Below, piece after piece: positions 7,396 through 15,436 of a DNA stretch of 41,066 nt. This stretch comes from Candidatus Scatosoma pullicola (GTDB taxonomy: Bacteria; Bacillota; Clostridia; Christensenellales; Borkfalkiaceae), in the NCBI GenBank assembly GCA_018712725.1, contig DVGN01000101.1, forward strand, positions 1 to 41,066, in the 5' to 3' direction. Position 1 is the first letter of the stretch. Each line of letters starts with the position of its first letter. A program made the translations under genes and the position numbers. A model generated the notes under the pieces. That model was not told the origin of the DNA, did not search any database, and worked only from the letters and a program-made list of their open reading frames with translations.

Positions 7396-7836
7396 ATGAC
7401 TGCTTTGTTTCGCGGCATTTACGAGCATCAGCTGGACGATAAAAACCGGCTGCGCATCCCGGCGAAGTTCAAAAAAGGACTTACGGGCGAAGACGACGCG
7501 AACAGGAAGACATACAGTTTCACCCGCGGTCTCAACGGCTGCATCTACGTTTTTCCCGACGAAGTGCTCGACGAACTCATCGACGAGCTGTCGGAGGAGA
7601 AGCTGGGCGACTCTTCCAAGGCGTCTCTGCTCTTTTTCAGTTCGGTATTTCCGGCGGAAGAGGACGGGCAGGGGCGGGTGGTCCTTCCCGCGAAACTCAA
7701 AGAGCTGGCGGGGATCAAAAAGGACATCGTGACCATCGGTCGCGGCAAGCGCCTGGAAATATGGGCGGCGGAAAGGTACAACGCCTATATCGAAGGGGTG
7801 GATTTCGACGAAGAATTCAAAAAACTGGGGATCTGA
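7396..7836 (+). CDS. mraZ: Transcriptional regulator MraZ
   Basis: AbrB-fold DNA-binding protein that forms rings and controls the dcw operon it heads. 146 aa, two SpoVT/AbrB-like repeats: FRGIYEHQLDDKNRLRIPAKF near the N-terminus and EDGQGRVVLPAKLKELAGIKKDIVTIGRGKRLEIW in the second half. The start ATG 7396 follows AAGGAGG by eight bases; an in-frame GTG at 7387 overlaps that ribosome site and is rejected. The next gene starts three bases after the stop. Confidence 0.95.
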   Translation: MTALFRGIYEHQLDDKNRLRIPAKFKKGLTGEDDANRKTYSFTRGLNGCIYVFPDEVLDELIDELSEEKLGDSSKASLLFFSSVFPAEEDGQGRVVLPAKLKELAGIKKDIVTIGRGKRLEIWAAERYNAYIEGVDFDEEFKKLGI

Positions 7837-7839
7837 CCG

Positions 7840-8781
7840 ATGCTGGAATTTTCGCACAAGCCCGTCATGCCGGAGGAATGTATGGAAGGACTTTCCCTCA
7901 GAGAGGGGGGCATCTATTACGACGGCACGATCGGCGGCGGCGGACATTCCTATGAAATCCTCAGAAGGACGTCTCCTTCGGGCAGGCTGATCGCCACCGA
8001 TCTCGACGACGAAGCGATCGCGGCGGCAACCGGACGGCTCGCCCCCTTTGCGGGAAGGTTTTCGATTTATAAATCCAATTATAAGGATTTCGAACGGGTG
8101 TTCGACGAAGCGGGCATCGACAAGGTGGACGGGGCGCTTCTGGATTTCGGGGTCTCTTCCCATCAGATCGACGACGCCGAAAGGGGATTTTCCTACCGGC
8201 AGGCGGACGCTCCGCTGGACATGCGTATGGACCGCGGCGCCCCTCTGACGGCGGAAAAAGTCCTCAATACCTATCCGGAGGAGGCGCTCGCGCGGATACT
8301 CAAAGAGTACGGCGAAGAGCCGTTTGCAAAGACGATCGCCAAAAACATCGTCCGCGCCCGCGAAAAGAAGCCCCTCAAAACGTGCGGGGAATTCGCGCAG
8401 ATCGTGCGGGAGAGCATTCCGACGAAGTTTCGGTTCGGCGCTCCCTGCGAAAGGCGGAGTTTTCAGGCGGTCAGGATAGAGGTGAACGGAGAACTCGACG
8501 GGCTGTACGATCTGGTCGTCAGGCTGGCGGGACGCCTGAAAAAGGGCGGACGGCTGGCGATTCTGACCTTTCATTCCTTGGAGGACAGGGCGGTGAAAGA
8601 GGCGTTCCGGTATCTCGAAAGCCCCTGTATCTGTCCGAAAAATCTTCCCGTATGCGTATGCGGGAAAAAACAGGAGATCAAAATAATCACTCATAAGCCG
8701 ATCACGGCGGGCGAAGAGGAACTGCGGGAAAATCCGCGGAGCAAGAGCGCCAAGCTGCGGGTTGCGGAAAAAATCATATAA
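7840..8781 (+). CDS. rsmH: 16S rRNA (cytosine(1402)-N(4))-methyltransferase RsmH (MraW)
   Basis: SAM-dependent methylation of C1402 in the decoding centre of 16S rRNA. 313 aa. Motifs: FSHKPVMPEECMEGL at the N-terminus, SAM-binding DGTIGGGGHS (about 29-38), ATDLDDEA (motif II acidic loop), LLDFGVSSHQIDDAERGFSY, DMRMD, and FHSLEDRAVKEAF toward the end; the C-terminus ENPRSKSAKLRVAEK is typical. Three bases separate it from mraZ, so the two are co-translated. It has only a weak ribosome site (GGGGA) of its own. Confidence 0.97.
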   Translation: MLEFSHKPVMPEECMEGLSLREGGIYYDGTIGGGGHSYEILRRTSPSGRLIATDLDDEAIAAATGRLAPFAGRFSIYKSNYKDFERVFDEAGIDKVDGALLDFGVSSHQIDDAERGFSYRQADAPLDMRMDRGAPLTAEKVLNTYPEEALARILKEYGEEPFAKTIAKNIVRAREKKPLKTCGEFAQIVRESIPTKFRFGAPCERRSFQAVRIEVNGELDGLYDLVVRLAGRLKKGGRLAILTFHSLEDRAVKEAFRYLESPCICPKNLPVCVCGKKQEIKIITHKPITAGEEELRENPRSKSAKLRVAEKII

Positions 8782-8863
8782 GCGCACAGGCGCGCAGGGC
8801 GGGTTTCACGGGGAACAAAGCCCGCGCCTTCCGGAAAGCGGAGGGCGGCAAGGAGAAAGCGAT

Positions 8864-9613
8864 ATGGCAACGATATTCGACAACAGAACGGAAACGGCAT
8901 ACACTCCCGTCCGCGAGGATGAGGCGACGATACACAACGCGAACATCAAAGAGAAGTACAGGCAGCTTTTGCAGAGCGCGGAAGAGGATCAGCTCTCGGA
9001 GAGCTTTTCGCGCGCGGAGAGAAGTTCTTCCGCCCGCGCGTCCGTGCTCTCGCCCGAACGCCCTTCGGCGCCCGAGCGCGTCTCGCCTTCCTTCCAACCG
9101 GCTCCCTTCCGTCCGGAGGCGCCCGCGGAGGAACACGTCACCGTACATACGCGTGTGGATTCCCCGCTGTTTACGCCCGAGATGCTGGAAAGGACGATGC
9201 GGGGCGGAGAGGCGCCCGTCTCCGATTTCGGCGGGGCGGCGGAAATGTACGCGCCCGCAGCGGAGATGTATGCGGCGGAAATGCCCGCGGCTGTACCCAT
9301 GGCACCCGCCGTGGCGGAGATGCCCGTCGCCGCAGTCAATACGGAGGCGGCGGAAGAATCGTACGGGCTGAGCGCCTTTGCGATCCGGATGATCGCGGCG
9401 TTTGCGGCGGCGGTGGTCATGCTGCTCACCGTCATCGGCATCAATTCGTACGTCATCCGCCAAAAGACCAATCAGCTGCGCAATCTCGAACAGCGCCGCG
9501 AACAGCTCGTCGAAGAGACGGAGGCGCTGGAAATGCAGATCGAAGAGGCGACCTCTTACGAAGCGATCCTCGAATACGCGCAGGAACACGGCATGATCCC
9601 CGCGGGGGAATGA
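8864..9613 (+). CDS. ftsL: FtsL-like bitopic division protein with long cytoplasmic extension
   Basis: Sits in the ftsL position between rsmH and ftsI. 249 aa from ATG 8864 (AAGGAG eight bases upstream). Residues 1-172 are predicted cytoplasmic and disordered, with Ser/Glu/Arg-rich and then Ala/Pro/Met/Glu-rich stretches containing repeated AEMYA and AEMP units (about 126-155). One TM helix lies at about 174-196, followed by a short coiled coil (NQLRNLEQRREQLVEETE, continuing to about 231) and EYAQEHGMIPAGE, like the end of FtsL/DivIC-family proteins. That topology, the ending and the position support FtsL; FtsL proteins are usually 90-130 aa with a short N-terminus. The conserved core is only about 75 residues, so DivIC/FtsB-like is the alternative. 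Confidence 0.72.
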   Translation: MATIFDNRTETAYTPVREDEATIHNANIKEKYRQLLQSAEEDQLSESFSRAERSSSARASVLSPERPSAPERVSPSFQPAPFRPEAPAEEHVTVHTRVDSPLFTPEMLERTMRGGEAPVSDFGGAAEMYAPAAEMYAAEMPAAVPMAPAVAEMPVAAVNTEAAEESYGLSAFAIRMIAAFAAAVVMLLTVIGINSYVIRQKTNQLRNLEQRREQLVEETEALEMQIEEATSYEAILEYAQEHGMIPAGE

Positions 9614-9655
9614 CGCCGCAGTTTTTCCGGGATTTCCGGAAAGGAGAGAACGACC

Positions 9656-11407
9656 ATCAAAAAACAAACCAGTGATTATTCCGTATCCGTTTTACGAAAG
9701 AGGTTATCTGCCGTGCTTGCGGCGATAACCTTTCTTTTTTGTCTTTTGGCGGCGCGCTTTTTCTACGTACAGGTGGCATGGAGCGGCGAACTCGGCGTCC
9801 GGGCGCTTGACCAGTGGACGCGGGAGATCCCCGTCGTCGCCGAACGGGGAAAAATCGTCGACCGGAACGGCGTCGTACTCGCGGAAAACAGCACTTCTTA
9901 TGCGGTATTCGCGCGCGCGAATGCCGTTTCGGACAAGGCGGGCACGGCAAAGCTGCTCGCCGACGCGCTCGGCGGGGACGAAGCCCTCCTGCTCGACAAG
10001 CTCCATTCCGCCCGCGCCTCCGAAATCACGATCGCCCGCCACGCGGACAAGAGCGCGATAGAGAAGATCGCGGAGGCGGCGCCGGACGGCGTCTATTTCG
10101 CGCGGGACAACACCCGCGTCTATCCCAAGGGGGATTCCCTCTGTCAGGTGCTGGGGTTCACCTCTTCGGACAATTCGGGCACGACGGGGATAGAGAAATA
10201 TTACGACAAATATCTGGCGGGCGAAGACGGGGAACTTTTGTACGAGACCGATCTCGTCGGCGTGGAGCTGGAAGGAGCGGTGGCGGCGTACCTCCCCGCA
10301 GAGGACGGGATGAACGTCCGCCTCACGATCGACTACGGTATCCAGGCGGTCGCGGAGAGCGCGCTCGCGAAAATGGCGGAGACCTATTCCCCCGTCTCGG
10401 CGGAGTGCATCGTGCTCGACCCGGACACCTTCGAGATCCTGGCGCTCGCGGGGTATCCGTCCTACGACCTCAACGACGTGCCCAGAAACGAGCCGGAGCT
10501 TCTCAATTCCCTCTCCCGCAACCGCATCGTCAGCGACATTTACGAGCCGGGCTCCACCTTCAAGATCGTGACGGCAGCCGCGGACATAGAGGAATGGCTG
10601 CGGGGGAATACGAGCGCCTTTTCGGACAAATACGTGTTCCCCAGCAGCCGCACCCGTTCGGTGGACGGCACCACGGTGAAGTGTTGGAGCGCGCACGCCA
10701 ACGGCAGGCACTGCAACCAGACGCTTGCCGACGCGCTCAACAACAGCTGCAATCCCTGTTTTACGGACATCGCCCTCTCGCTCGGCAGGGAGACCTTTTA
10801 CGATTATCTCTCCGCCTTCGGCTTCGGGAAGGCGACGGGGGTGGATTTTTCCGGGGAGGCTTTGGGGATGCTCCTGCCCGAAACCGCCGTCCGCGACTGC
10901 GATCTCGCGCGCATCGGCTTCGGTCAGACGATCGCCGTTTCGGGATTGCAGCTCGCCTGCGCCGCCGCTGCCGCCGTCAACGGGGGATATTATTACACGC
11001 CCCATCTCGTCAAGAGCATTTACGCTTCGGACGGCTACGTCCTCCAGGAGGTGGAACCCGCTCTGAAAAACCGCACGATCGGGGAAGAGGCGTCCGGGAT
11101 TCTCGCCGGGATGCTGGAAGGGGTGGTGCGGGACGGCAGCGGCAAAAAGGCGTACATAGAGGGCTACCGGGTAGGGGGCAAGACAGGCACGGCGCAAAAA
11201 TACGAAGACGGACACATCGCCGCGGGGAAATACGTCTCCTCCTTCGTCGGGTTTTTCCCGGCGGACGATCCCGAATATCTGGCGCTCGTTATCGCGGACG
11301 AACCGCAGGGCGCCTATTACGGCAGCGTGGTCGCCGCGCCCTGCGCCAAAGAAATTTTCGAAGGAATCATCGCCCTGAAAAACATACAACCGCGCGGAAG
11401 CGAATAA
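9656..11407 (+). CDS. ftsI: Septal peptidoglycan transpeptidase FtsI/SpoVD-type (class B penicillin-binding protein 2), apparent ATC start
   Basis: Crosslinks septal peptidoglycan together with FtsW. 583 aa if started at the ATC at 9656, which has AAGGAG nine bases upstream. Translation from there gives KKQTSDYSVSVLRKRL and then the membrane anchor AVLAAITFLFCLLAARFFYV, the normal charged N-terminus of SpoVD/FtsI. The first conventional start, GTG 9713, would lose it. Pedestal domain begins ERGKIVDRNGVVLA. Catalytic motifs: STFK (Ser about 300), SCN (about 364-366), KTGT (about 509-512). There is no PASTA domain, so it is closer to FtsI than to full SpoVD. It follows the ftsL-like stop by 42 bases with no better start between. 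Confidence 0.93.
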   Translation: MKKQTSDYSVSVLRKRLSAVLAAITFLFCLLAARFFYVQVAWSGELGVRALDQWTREIPVVAERGKIVDRNGVVLAENSTSYAVFARANAVSDKAGTAKLLADALGGDEALLLDKLHSARASEITIARHADKSAIEKIAEAAPDGVYFARDNTRVYPKGDSLCQVLGFTSSDNSGTTGIEKYYDKYLAGEDGELLYETDLVGVELEGAVAAYLPAEDGMNVRLTIDYGIQAVAESALAKMAETYSPVSAECIVLDPDTFEILALAGYPSYDLNDVPRNEPELLNSLSRNRIVSDIYEPGSTFKIVTAAADIEEWLRGNTSAFSDKYVFPSSRTRSVDGTTVKCWSAHANGRHCNQTLADALNNSCNPCFTDIALSLGRETFYDYLSAFGFGKATGVDFSGEALGMLLPETAVRDCDLARIGFGQTIAVSGLQLACAAAAAVNGGYYYTPHLVKSIYASDGYVLQEVEPALKNRTIGEEASGILAGMLEGVVRDGSGKKAYIEGYRVGGKTGTAQKYEDGHIAAGKYVSSFVGFFPADDPEYLALVIADEPQGAYYGSVVAAPCAKEIFEGIIALKNIQPRGSE

Positions 11408-11421
11408 ATATATAAGGACAG

Positions 11422-11451
11422 GATATCGCCGGGATCGACCGCGGCGGTATC
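11422..11451 (+). promoter_or_regulatory. Stem-loop just before the murE ribosome site
   Basis: GATATCGCCG (11422-11431) pairs with CGGCGGTATC (11442-11451), ten pairs with one G-U, and the SD GGGAGGG begins right after it. There is no T-run, so it is not a terminator; it could tune murE translation or processing. Confidence 0.3.
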
Positions 11452-11464
11452 GGGAGGGTGCCTT

Positions 11465-12934
11465 ATGCTATTGTCGGAACTCGCCGCCTGCGTGGAGGGC
11501 GCGCGCATTTTGTCCGACGACTCGCGCGCGGCGGAAAACGTGCGGATTTCGGGACTGACGGCGGACAGCCGTTTCTGTTCGCCGGGGGACGCCTTTTTCT
11601 GCCTCACGGGCGGAAAGACGGATTCCCACGCCTTTGCGGGGGACGCGGAAGGGGCGGGCGCCGCGGCCGTCGTTTGCGAACGCGATCTGCCGCTCGGCAT
11701 ACCCCGGCTCGTCGTGCCCGACACCCGCCGGGCGATGGGGCTGATCGCCTCCGCCTTTTACGGGCGCCCCGCCGATCGGCTGAAAATCGTGGGGATCACG
11801 GGCACCAACGGCAAGACGACCACGGCGCACATGCTCGACGCCATCCTGCGGCGGGCGGGGAAGCGGACGGCGCTGGTGGGGACGCTGGGCATCCGGTACG
11901 GCAAAAAGCAATTCGCGCCCGAACTGACAACGCCCGACCCCCTCTTTCTGCATAAGGTGTTCGCGGATATGGTGGCGTGCGGCGTGGAATACGTCGTGGC
12001 GGAAATTTCCGCGCACGCGCTGTATTATCATAAGGACGAAGGCATTTCCTATACGGCGTGCGTCTTTACCAACCTCACCCAGGATCATCTCGATTTCTTC
12101 GGAAACATGTCGGCTTACAAGGCGGCAAAAATGCGGCTGTTCGACCCGTCGCGCTGTCCGATCGCGGTGGTGGGCGGGGACGATCCCGTCGGCAGGGAGA
12201 TCGGCAAAATGCGGAAAAAGGCGGGCGCCAGGACGGTCTATTACGGCTTGGAAGAGCCCTCCGACGTCTTTGCCGTCATCACGTCGGAGGACGCGGACGG
12301 AAGCGAATTCATGCTCAATCTGTCCGACAGCCTGTGCCGCATTTCCCTGCCCATGACGGGCAGGCACAACGTCTACAACGCGATGGCGGCGGCGGGGACG
12401 GCGTACGCTTTGGGCGTGCGCACGGAGGCGATCGCGGGCGGACTCGTCGGCATGAAACGGGTGCGGGGCAGGCTGGAAAAGGTCGCCCGTTACCGCGGCG
12501 CGGACATCTTCGTCGATTTCGCGCACACGCCGGACGGCCTGCAAAAATCCCTGTCCGCCCTGCGTCCCCATTGCAGGGGGCGGCTCATCTGCCTGTTCGG
12601 CTGCGGCGGCAACCGGGATAAGTCCAAGCGCGCCCCGATGGGGGAGACGGTCGCAAAGCTCGCGGACTTCTCCGTCCTCACTTCGGACAATCCGCGTTTC
12701 GAAGAGCCGACGGACATCATCGCCGCGATCGAAGAGGGGTACCGCCGGGTGTCCGACCGCTACGTCGTCGTCCCCGACCGCAAGCGCGCCATCCGCTATG
12801 CCGTCGGCATTCTGAAAAAGGGGGACATCCTGCTCGTCGCGGGCAAGGGCGGGGAGGATTATCAGGAGATCATGGGAATAAAATATTCCTATAACGACAA
12901 TGCTGTAATAGAGGAAGTCCTGCGGGGACTTTGA
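11465..12934 (+). CDS. murE: UDP-MurNAc-L-Ala-D-Glu:meso-diaminopimelate ligase
   Basis: Adds the third stem-peptide residue in cytoplasmic peptidoglycan synthesis. 489 aa. N-terminal UDP-binding domain (LTADSRFCSPGDAFFCLTG), P-loop GTNGKTT (113-119), LTTPDP substrate loop, TNLTQDHLDFFG, the SAYKAAKMRLF region carrying the carbamylated Lys, and HNVYNAMAAA. The C-terminal motif DNPR (408-411, SDNPRFEEP) marks the meso-DAP enzymes rather than the lysine type. In most relatives murF follows; here mraY follows directly, 14 bases after the stop. Confidence 0.97.
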   Translation: MLLSELAACVEGARILSDDSRAAENVRISGLTADSRFCSPGDAFFCLTGGKTDSHAFAGDAEGAGAAAVVCERDLPLGIPRLVVPDTRRAMGLIASAFYGRPADRLKIVGITGTNGKTTTAHMLDAILRRAGKRTALVGTLGIRYGKKQFAPELTTPDPLFLHKVFADMVACGVEYVVAEISAHALYYHKDEGISYTACVFTNLTQDHLDFFGNMSAYKAAKMRLFDPSRCPIAVVGGDDPVGREIGKMRKKAGARTVYYGLEEPSDVFAVITSEDADGSEFMLNLSDSLCRISLPMTGRHNVYNAMAAAGTAYALGVRTEAIAGGLVGMKRVRGRLEKVARYRGADIFVDFAHTPDGLQKSLSALRPHCRGRLICLFGCGGNRDKSKRAPMGETVAKLADFSVLTSDNPRFEEPTDIIAAIEEGYRRVSDRYVVVPDRKRAIRYAVGILKKGDILLVAGKGGEDYQEIMGIKYSYNDNAVIEEVLRGL

Positions 12935-12948
12935 AGGGGGTAACGGGA

Positions 12949-13905
12949 ATGGAGGCAAAAACGTATCTCTCCGCCGCGCTTTCGGCGTTCGGCATCTCCT
13001 TCGTCTTCTGCCTCCTGCTCATCCCCGTCCTCCGCAAGCTGAAAGCCGGGCAGAACATCCTCTCTTACGTCAGGGAACACAAAGGCAAAAGCGGTACGCC
13101 CACGATGGGCGGACTCGCTTTTATTTTGTCCGCCGTACTCGCCTTCTCCCTCTTCGCGGACGGGGCGGACCGCACGGCGGTCGTCACCCTGACCATCGGA
13201 CTGTGCTATCTGCTCGTCGGATTTTTGGACGATTTCCTCAAAATGAAGAGGCGAAAAAATCTCGGGCTGCGCGCCTGGCAGAAAATCCTCTTTCAGCTTC
13301 TCGTCGCCCTGTTCGCGGGGCTGTACTGCCTTCGCGCGGGGCTGACCGTCCTCCGGATTCCCTTTCTGAACAGGAGCGCGGACATCGGCATATGGATGCT
13401 TCCCTTTGCCGTGTTCGTCTTTCTCGCCGCCGTCAACTGCGTCAATCTGACGGACGGATTGGACGGGCTGGCGGCGGGGACGTGCATTCCCTTCTTCCTC
13501 TGCATGGGGCTCGTCGTCCTCCTGCGCGGCGGGGATTCGCCCGCCTCCCTGTCCTTCTGTCTCGCGGGCGCGCTCGCCGCCTATCTGCTCTTCAATTCCT
13601 TCCCCGCCTCCGTGTTCATGGGGGACACCGGCTCTCTGTCCCTGGGCGGGTTCGCCGCCTGTATCGGGGTGTTTTCGGGAAACGCGCTCTATATCGCCGT
13701 CATCGGCGGCATGTTCGTCATCACGGGCGTTTCCGTCATCGTTCAGGTGCTCTATTTCAAGGCGACGGGGGGAAAACGGGTGTTCCTCATGGCGCCCGTC
13801 CATCACCATTTTCAGGAAAAGGGATTTTCGGAGTGCAAAATTTCCTATGCCTACGCCGCCGTCACCGCCCTTCTGGGCGGCGCCTGCGTGCTGACTTTGC
13901 TGTAA
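12949..13905 (+). CDS. mraY: Phospho-N-acetylmuramoyl-pentapeptide transferase
   Basis: Membrane enzyme that transfers phospho-MurNAc-pentapeptide to undecaprenyl phosphate, making lipid I. 318 aa with about ten TM helices. Motifs: GTPTMGG, LVGFLDDFLKMKRRKNLGL, NCVNLTDGLDGLAAG with the catalytic Asp residues, FMGDTGSLSLGG, APVHHHFQEKGFSE. I chose ATG 12949, preceded by AAGGGGG at a normal distance; a TTG at 12931 overlapping the murE stop is the alternative. Confidence 0.97.
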   Translation: MEAKTYLSAALSAFGISFVFCLLLIPVLRKLKAGQNILSYVREHKGKSGTPTMGGLAFILSAVLAFSLFADGADRTAVVTLTIGLCYLLVGFLDDFLKMKRRKNLGLRAWQKILFQLLVALFAGLYCLRAGLTVLRIPFLNRSADIGIWMLPFAVFVFLAAVNCVNLTDGLDGLAAGTCIPFFLCMGLVVLLRGGDSPASLSFCLAGALAAYLLFNSFPASVFMGDTGSLSLGGFAACIGVFSGNALYIAVIGGMFVITGVSVIVQVLYFKATGGKRVFLMAPVHHHFQEKGFSECKISYAYAAVTALLGGACVLTLL

Positions 13906-13966
13906 AGAATAAAAAGGATAAAGACAAAAGGCACGAGAGAGGAGAAAAACAAAAACGGAGGCATCC

Positions 13967-15436
13967 ATGTATCCCGCAAGACAGAAATTTCTCGTGTTGG
14001 GGCTTTCCCGGTCGGGGATCGCCGCGGCGGAATTTTTACTCGAGAGGAAGGCGAAAGTGTACGTCTACGACGATCTGCCCGACGAAAAGACGGACGACGC
14101 TTCGGCGCGTCTGGAGGGCTTGGGGGCGGAACGGCTCGCCAAAGAGGACCTTCCCAAGATGCACGAATCGTGCGACGCGCTCGTTTTAAGCCCCGGCATC
14201 CCCGTCGATCACCCCGTGGCGGTGGCGTTCAAGCGGAGCGGAAAGGCGGTCGTGGGGGAGACGGAACTCGCCGCGCGGTATATGCGCTGTCCCGTCGTGG
14301 CGGTGACGGGCACCAACGGCAAGACGACCACGGTGAGCATGATCGAAAAGATCCTGACGGAAGGGGGGCTGAAAGCGCACGCCTGCGGCAATATCGGCGC
14401 GCCGATGATCGGCTTCGTCTCCCTGCCGGAGACGGAGATCGCGGTCGCGGAGATCTCCAGTTTCCAGCTGGAAACGCTCGGCTCCCTCTGCCCGCACGTC
14501 GGCGTGGTGCTGAACGTCACCGAAGATCACCTCAACCGCCATTATAATATGGAAAACTACATATTCCTCAAAGGGAAACTCCTGAAAAACAGCACGGAGG
14601 CGGAATACGCCGTCCTCAATTACGACGACGGCATCGTGCGCGGCTTTGCGGAAAAGACCAAGGCGCGCGTGCTGTATTTTTCCGTCCGCGAAAAGGTACA
14701 CGGCGCCTATCTCGAAAACGGGTGGCTGTGCTTTTGCGGGGAGCGCATCCTCTCCGAGTCCGATCTCCTCACGGACGGCATCCACAATATCCAGAACGCG
14801 CTGGCGGCGATCGCGGCGGCAAAGGTCATGGGGATAAGCTCGGAGAGTATCGCAAAGTCCCTTGCCTCCTTCAAGGGGATACGCCACCGCATCGAGTACG
14901 TCGGCGAAGCGGACGGCGTGCGGTATGTGGACGATTCCAAGGGCACCAACGTGGACGCCACCGTCAAAGCCGTCGGCTGTATGAAGGGGGACACCGTCCT
15001 CCTGCTCGGCGGAAAAGACAAGGGGTACGATTACGACAAGCTGTTCGTCCGTCTCCGCTCTTCGCCCGTCGTCCACGCCGTCCTCTACGGCGAAAACCGG
15101 TTCAGGCTGTTCGAGAGCGCGCTGCGGTGCGGATTCGACCGCATTTCGCTCTGCGCGGGATTCGATTTTGCCGTGCGCCTGGCGCGCATGGCGGCGTCGC
15201 GGGGGCAGACCGTCCTTTTAAGCCCCGCCAGCGCGAGCTTCGACGAGTTCGCGGGTTATGAAGAGAGAGGTGATCGTTTTGTCGCAATCGTCCGTTCGTT
15301 CGAAGAGGAAAGCCGCGAAAGGGAAAAGGGCGGAGGGGAAAGACCGGAAGGAGATAAGTCGGACAGGGTTCCCGCCCCCGACGGCGCAGTCTCTTCTCCC
15401 GGGCCTTCCGACGGCGGCGAAGAAAAGGCGGAATAA
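13967..15436 (+). CDS. murD: UDP-MurNAc-L-alanine:D-glutamate ligase with a disordered C-terminal tail
   Basis: Adds D-glutamate, the product of MurI. 489 aa from ATG 13967 (GGAGG upstream). Motifs: Rossmann-like start LVLGLSRSGIAAAE, LSPGIP, P-loop GTNGKTT (115-121), AEISSFQLE, NVTEDHLNRH, HNIQNALAAIAAAK, DDSKGTNVDAT, LLGGKDKGYDY, LLSPASASFDEFAGYEERGD. The fold ends near residue 445, the usual MurD length. The last 44 residues are Glu/Gly/Pro/Ser-rich and disordered, and their DNA also encodes the start of ftsW in another frame. Confidence 0.96.
   Translation: MYPARQKFLVLGLSRSGIAAAEFLLERKAKVYVYDDLPDEKTDDASARLEGLGAERLAKEDLPKMHESCDALVLSPGIPVDHPVAVAFKRSGKAVVGETELAARYMRCPVVAVTGTNGKTTTVSMIEKILTEGGLKAHACGNIGAPMIGFVSLPETEIAVAEISSFQLETLGSLCPHVGVVLNVTEDHLNRHYNMENYIFLKGKLLKNSTEAEYAVLNYDDGIVRGFAEKTKARVLYFSVREKVHGAYLENGWLCFCGERILSESDLLTDGIHNIQNALAAIAAAKVMGISSESIAKSLASFKGIRHRIEYVGEADGVRYVDDSKGTNVDATVKAVGCMKGDTVLLLGGKDKGYDYDKLFVRLRSSPVVHAVLYGENRFRLFESALRCGFDRISLCAGFDFAVRLARMAASRGQTVLLSPASASFDEFAGYEERGDRFVAIVRSFEEESREREKGGGERPEGDKSDRVPAPDGAVSSPGPSDGGEEKAE

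Noticed and set aside
9704-11389. Minus-strand frame of 561 codons
   Set aside because: Antisense to ftsI; biased composition and no family resemblance.
9713-11407. GTG at 9713 as the ftsI start
   Set aside because: It deletes the conserved charged segment VLRKRL ahead of the membrane helix and leaves the AAGGAG at 9641 unused; kept only as an alternative.
12931-12948. TTG 12931 as the mraY start overlapping the murE stop
   Set aside because: The AAGGGGG ribosome site lies after it and fits ATG 12949.
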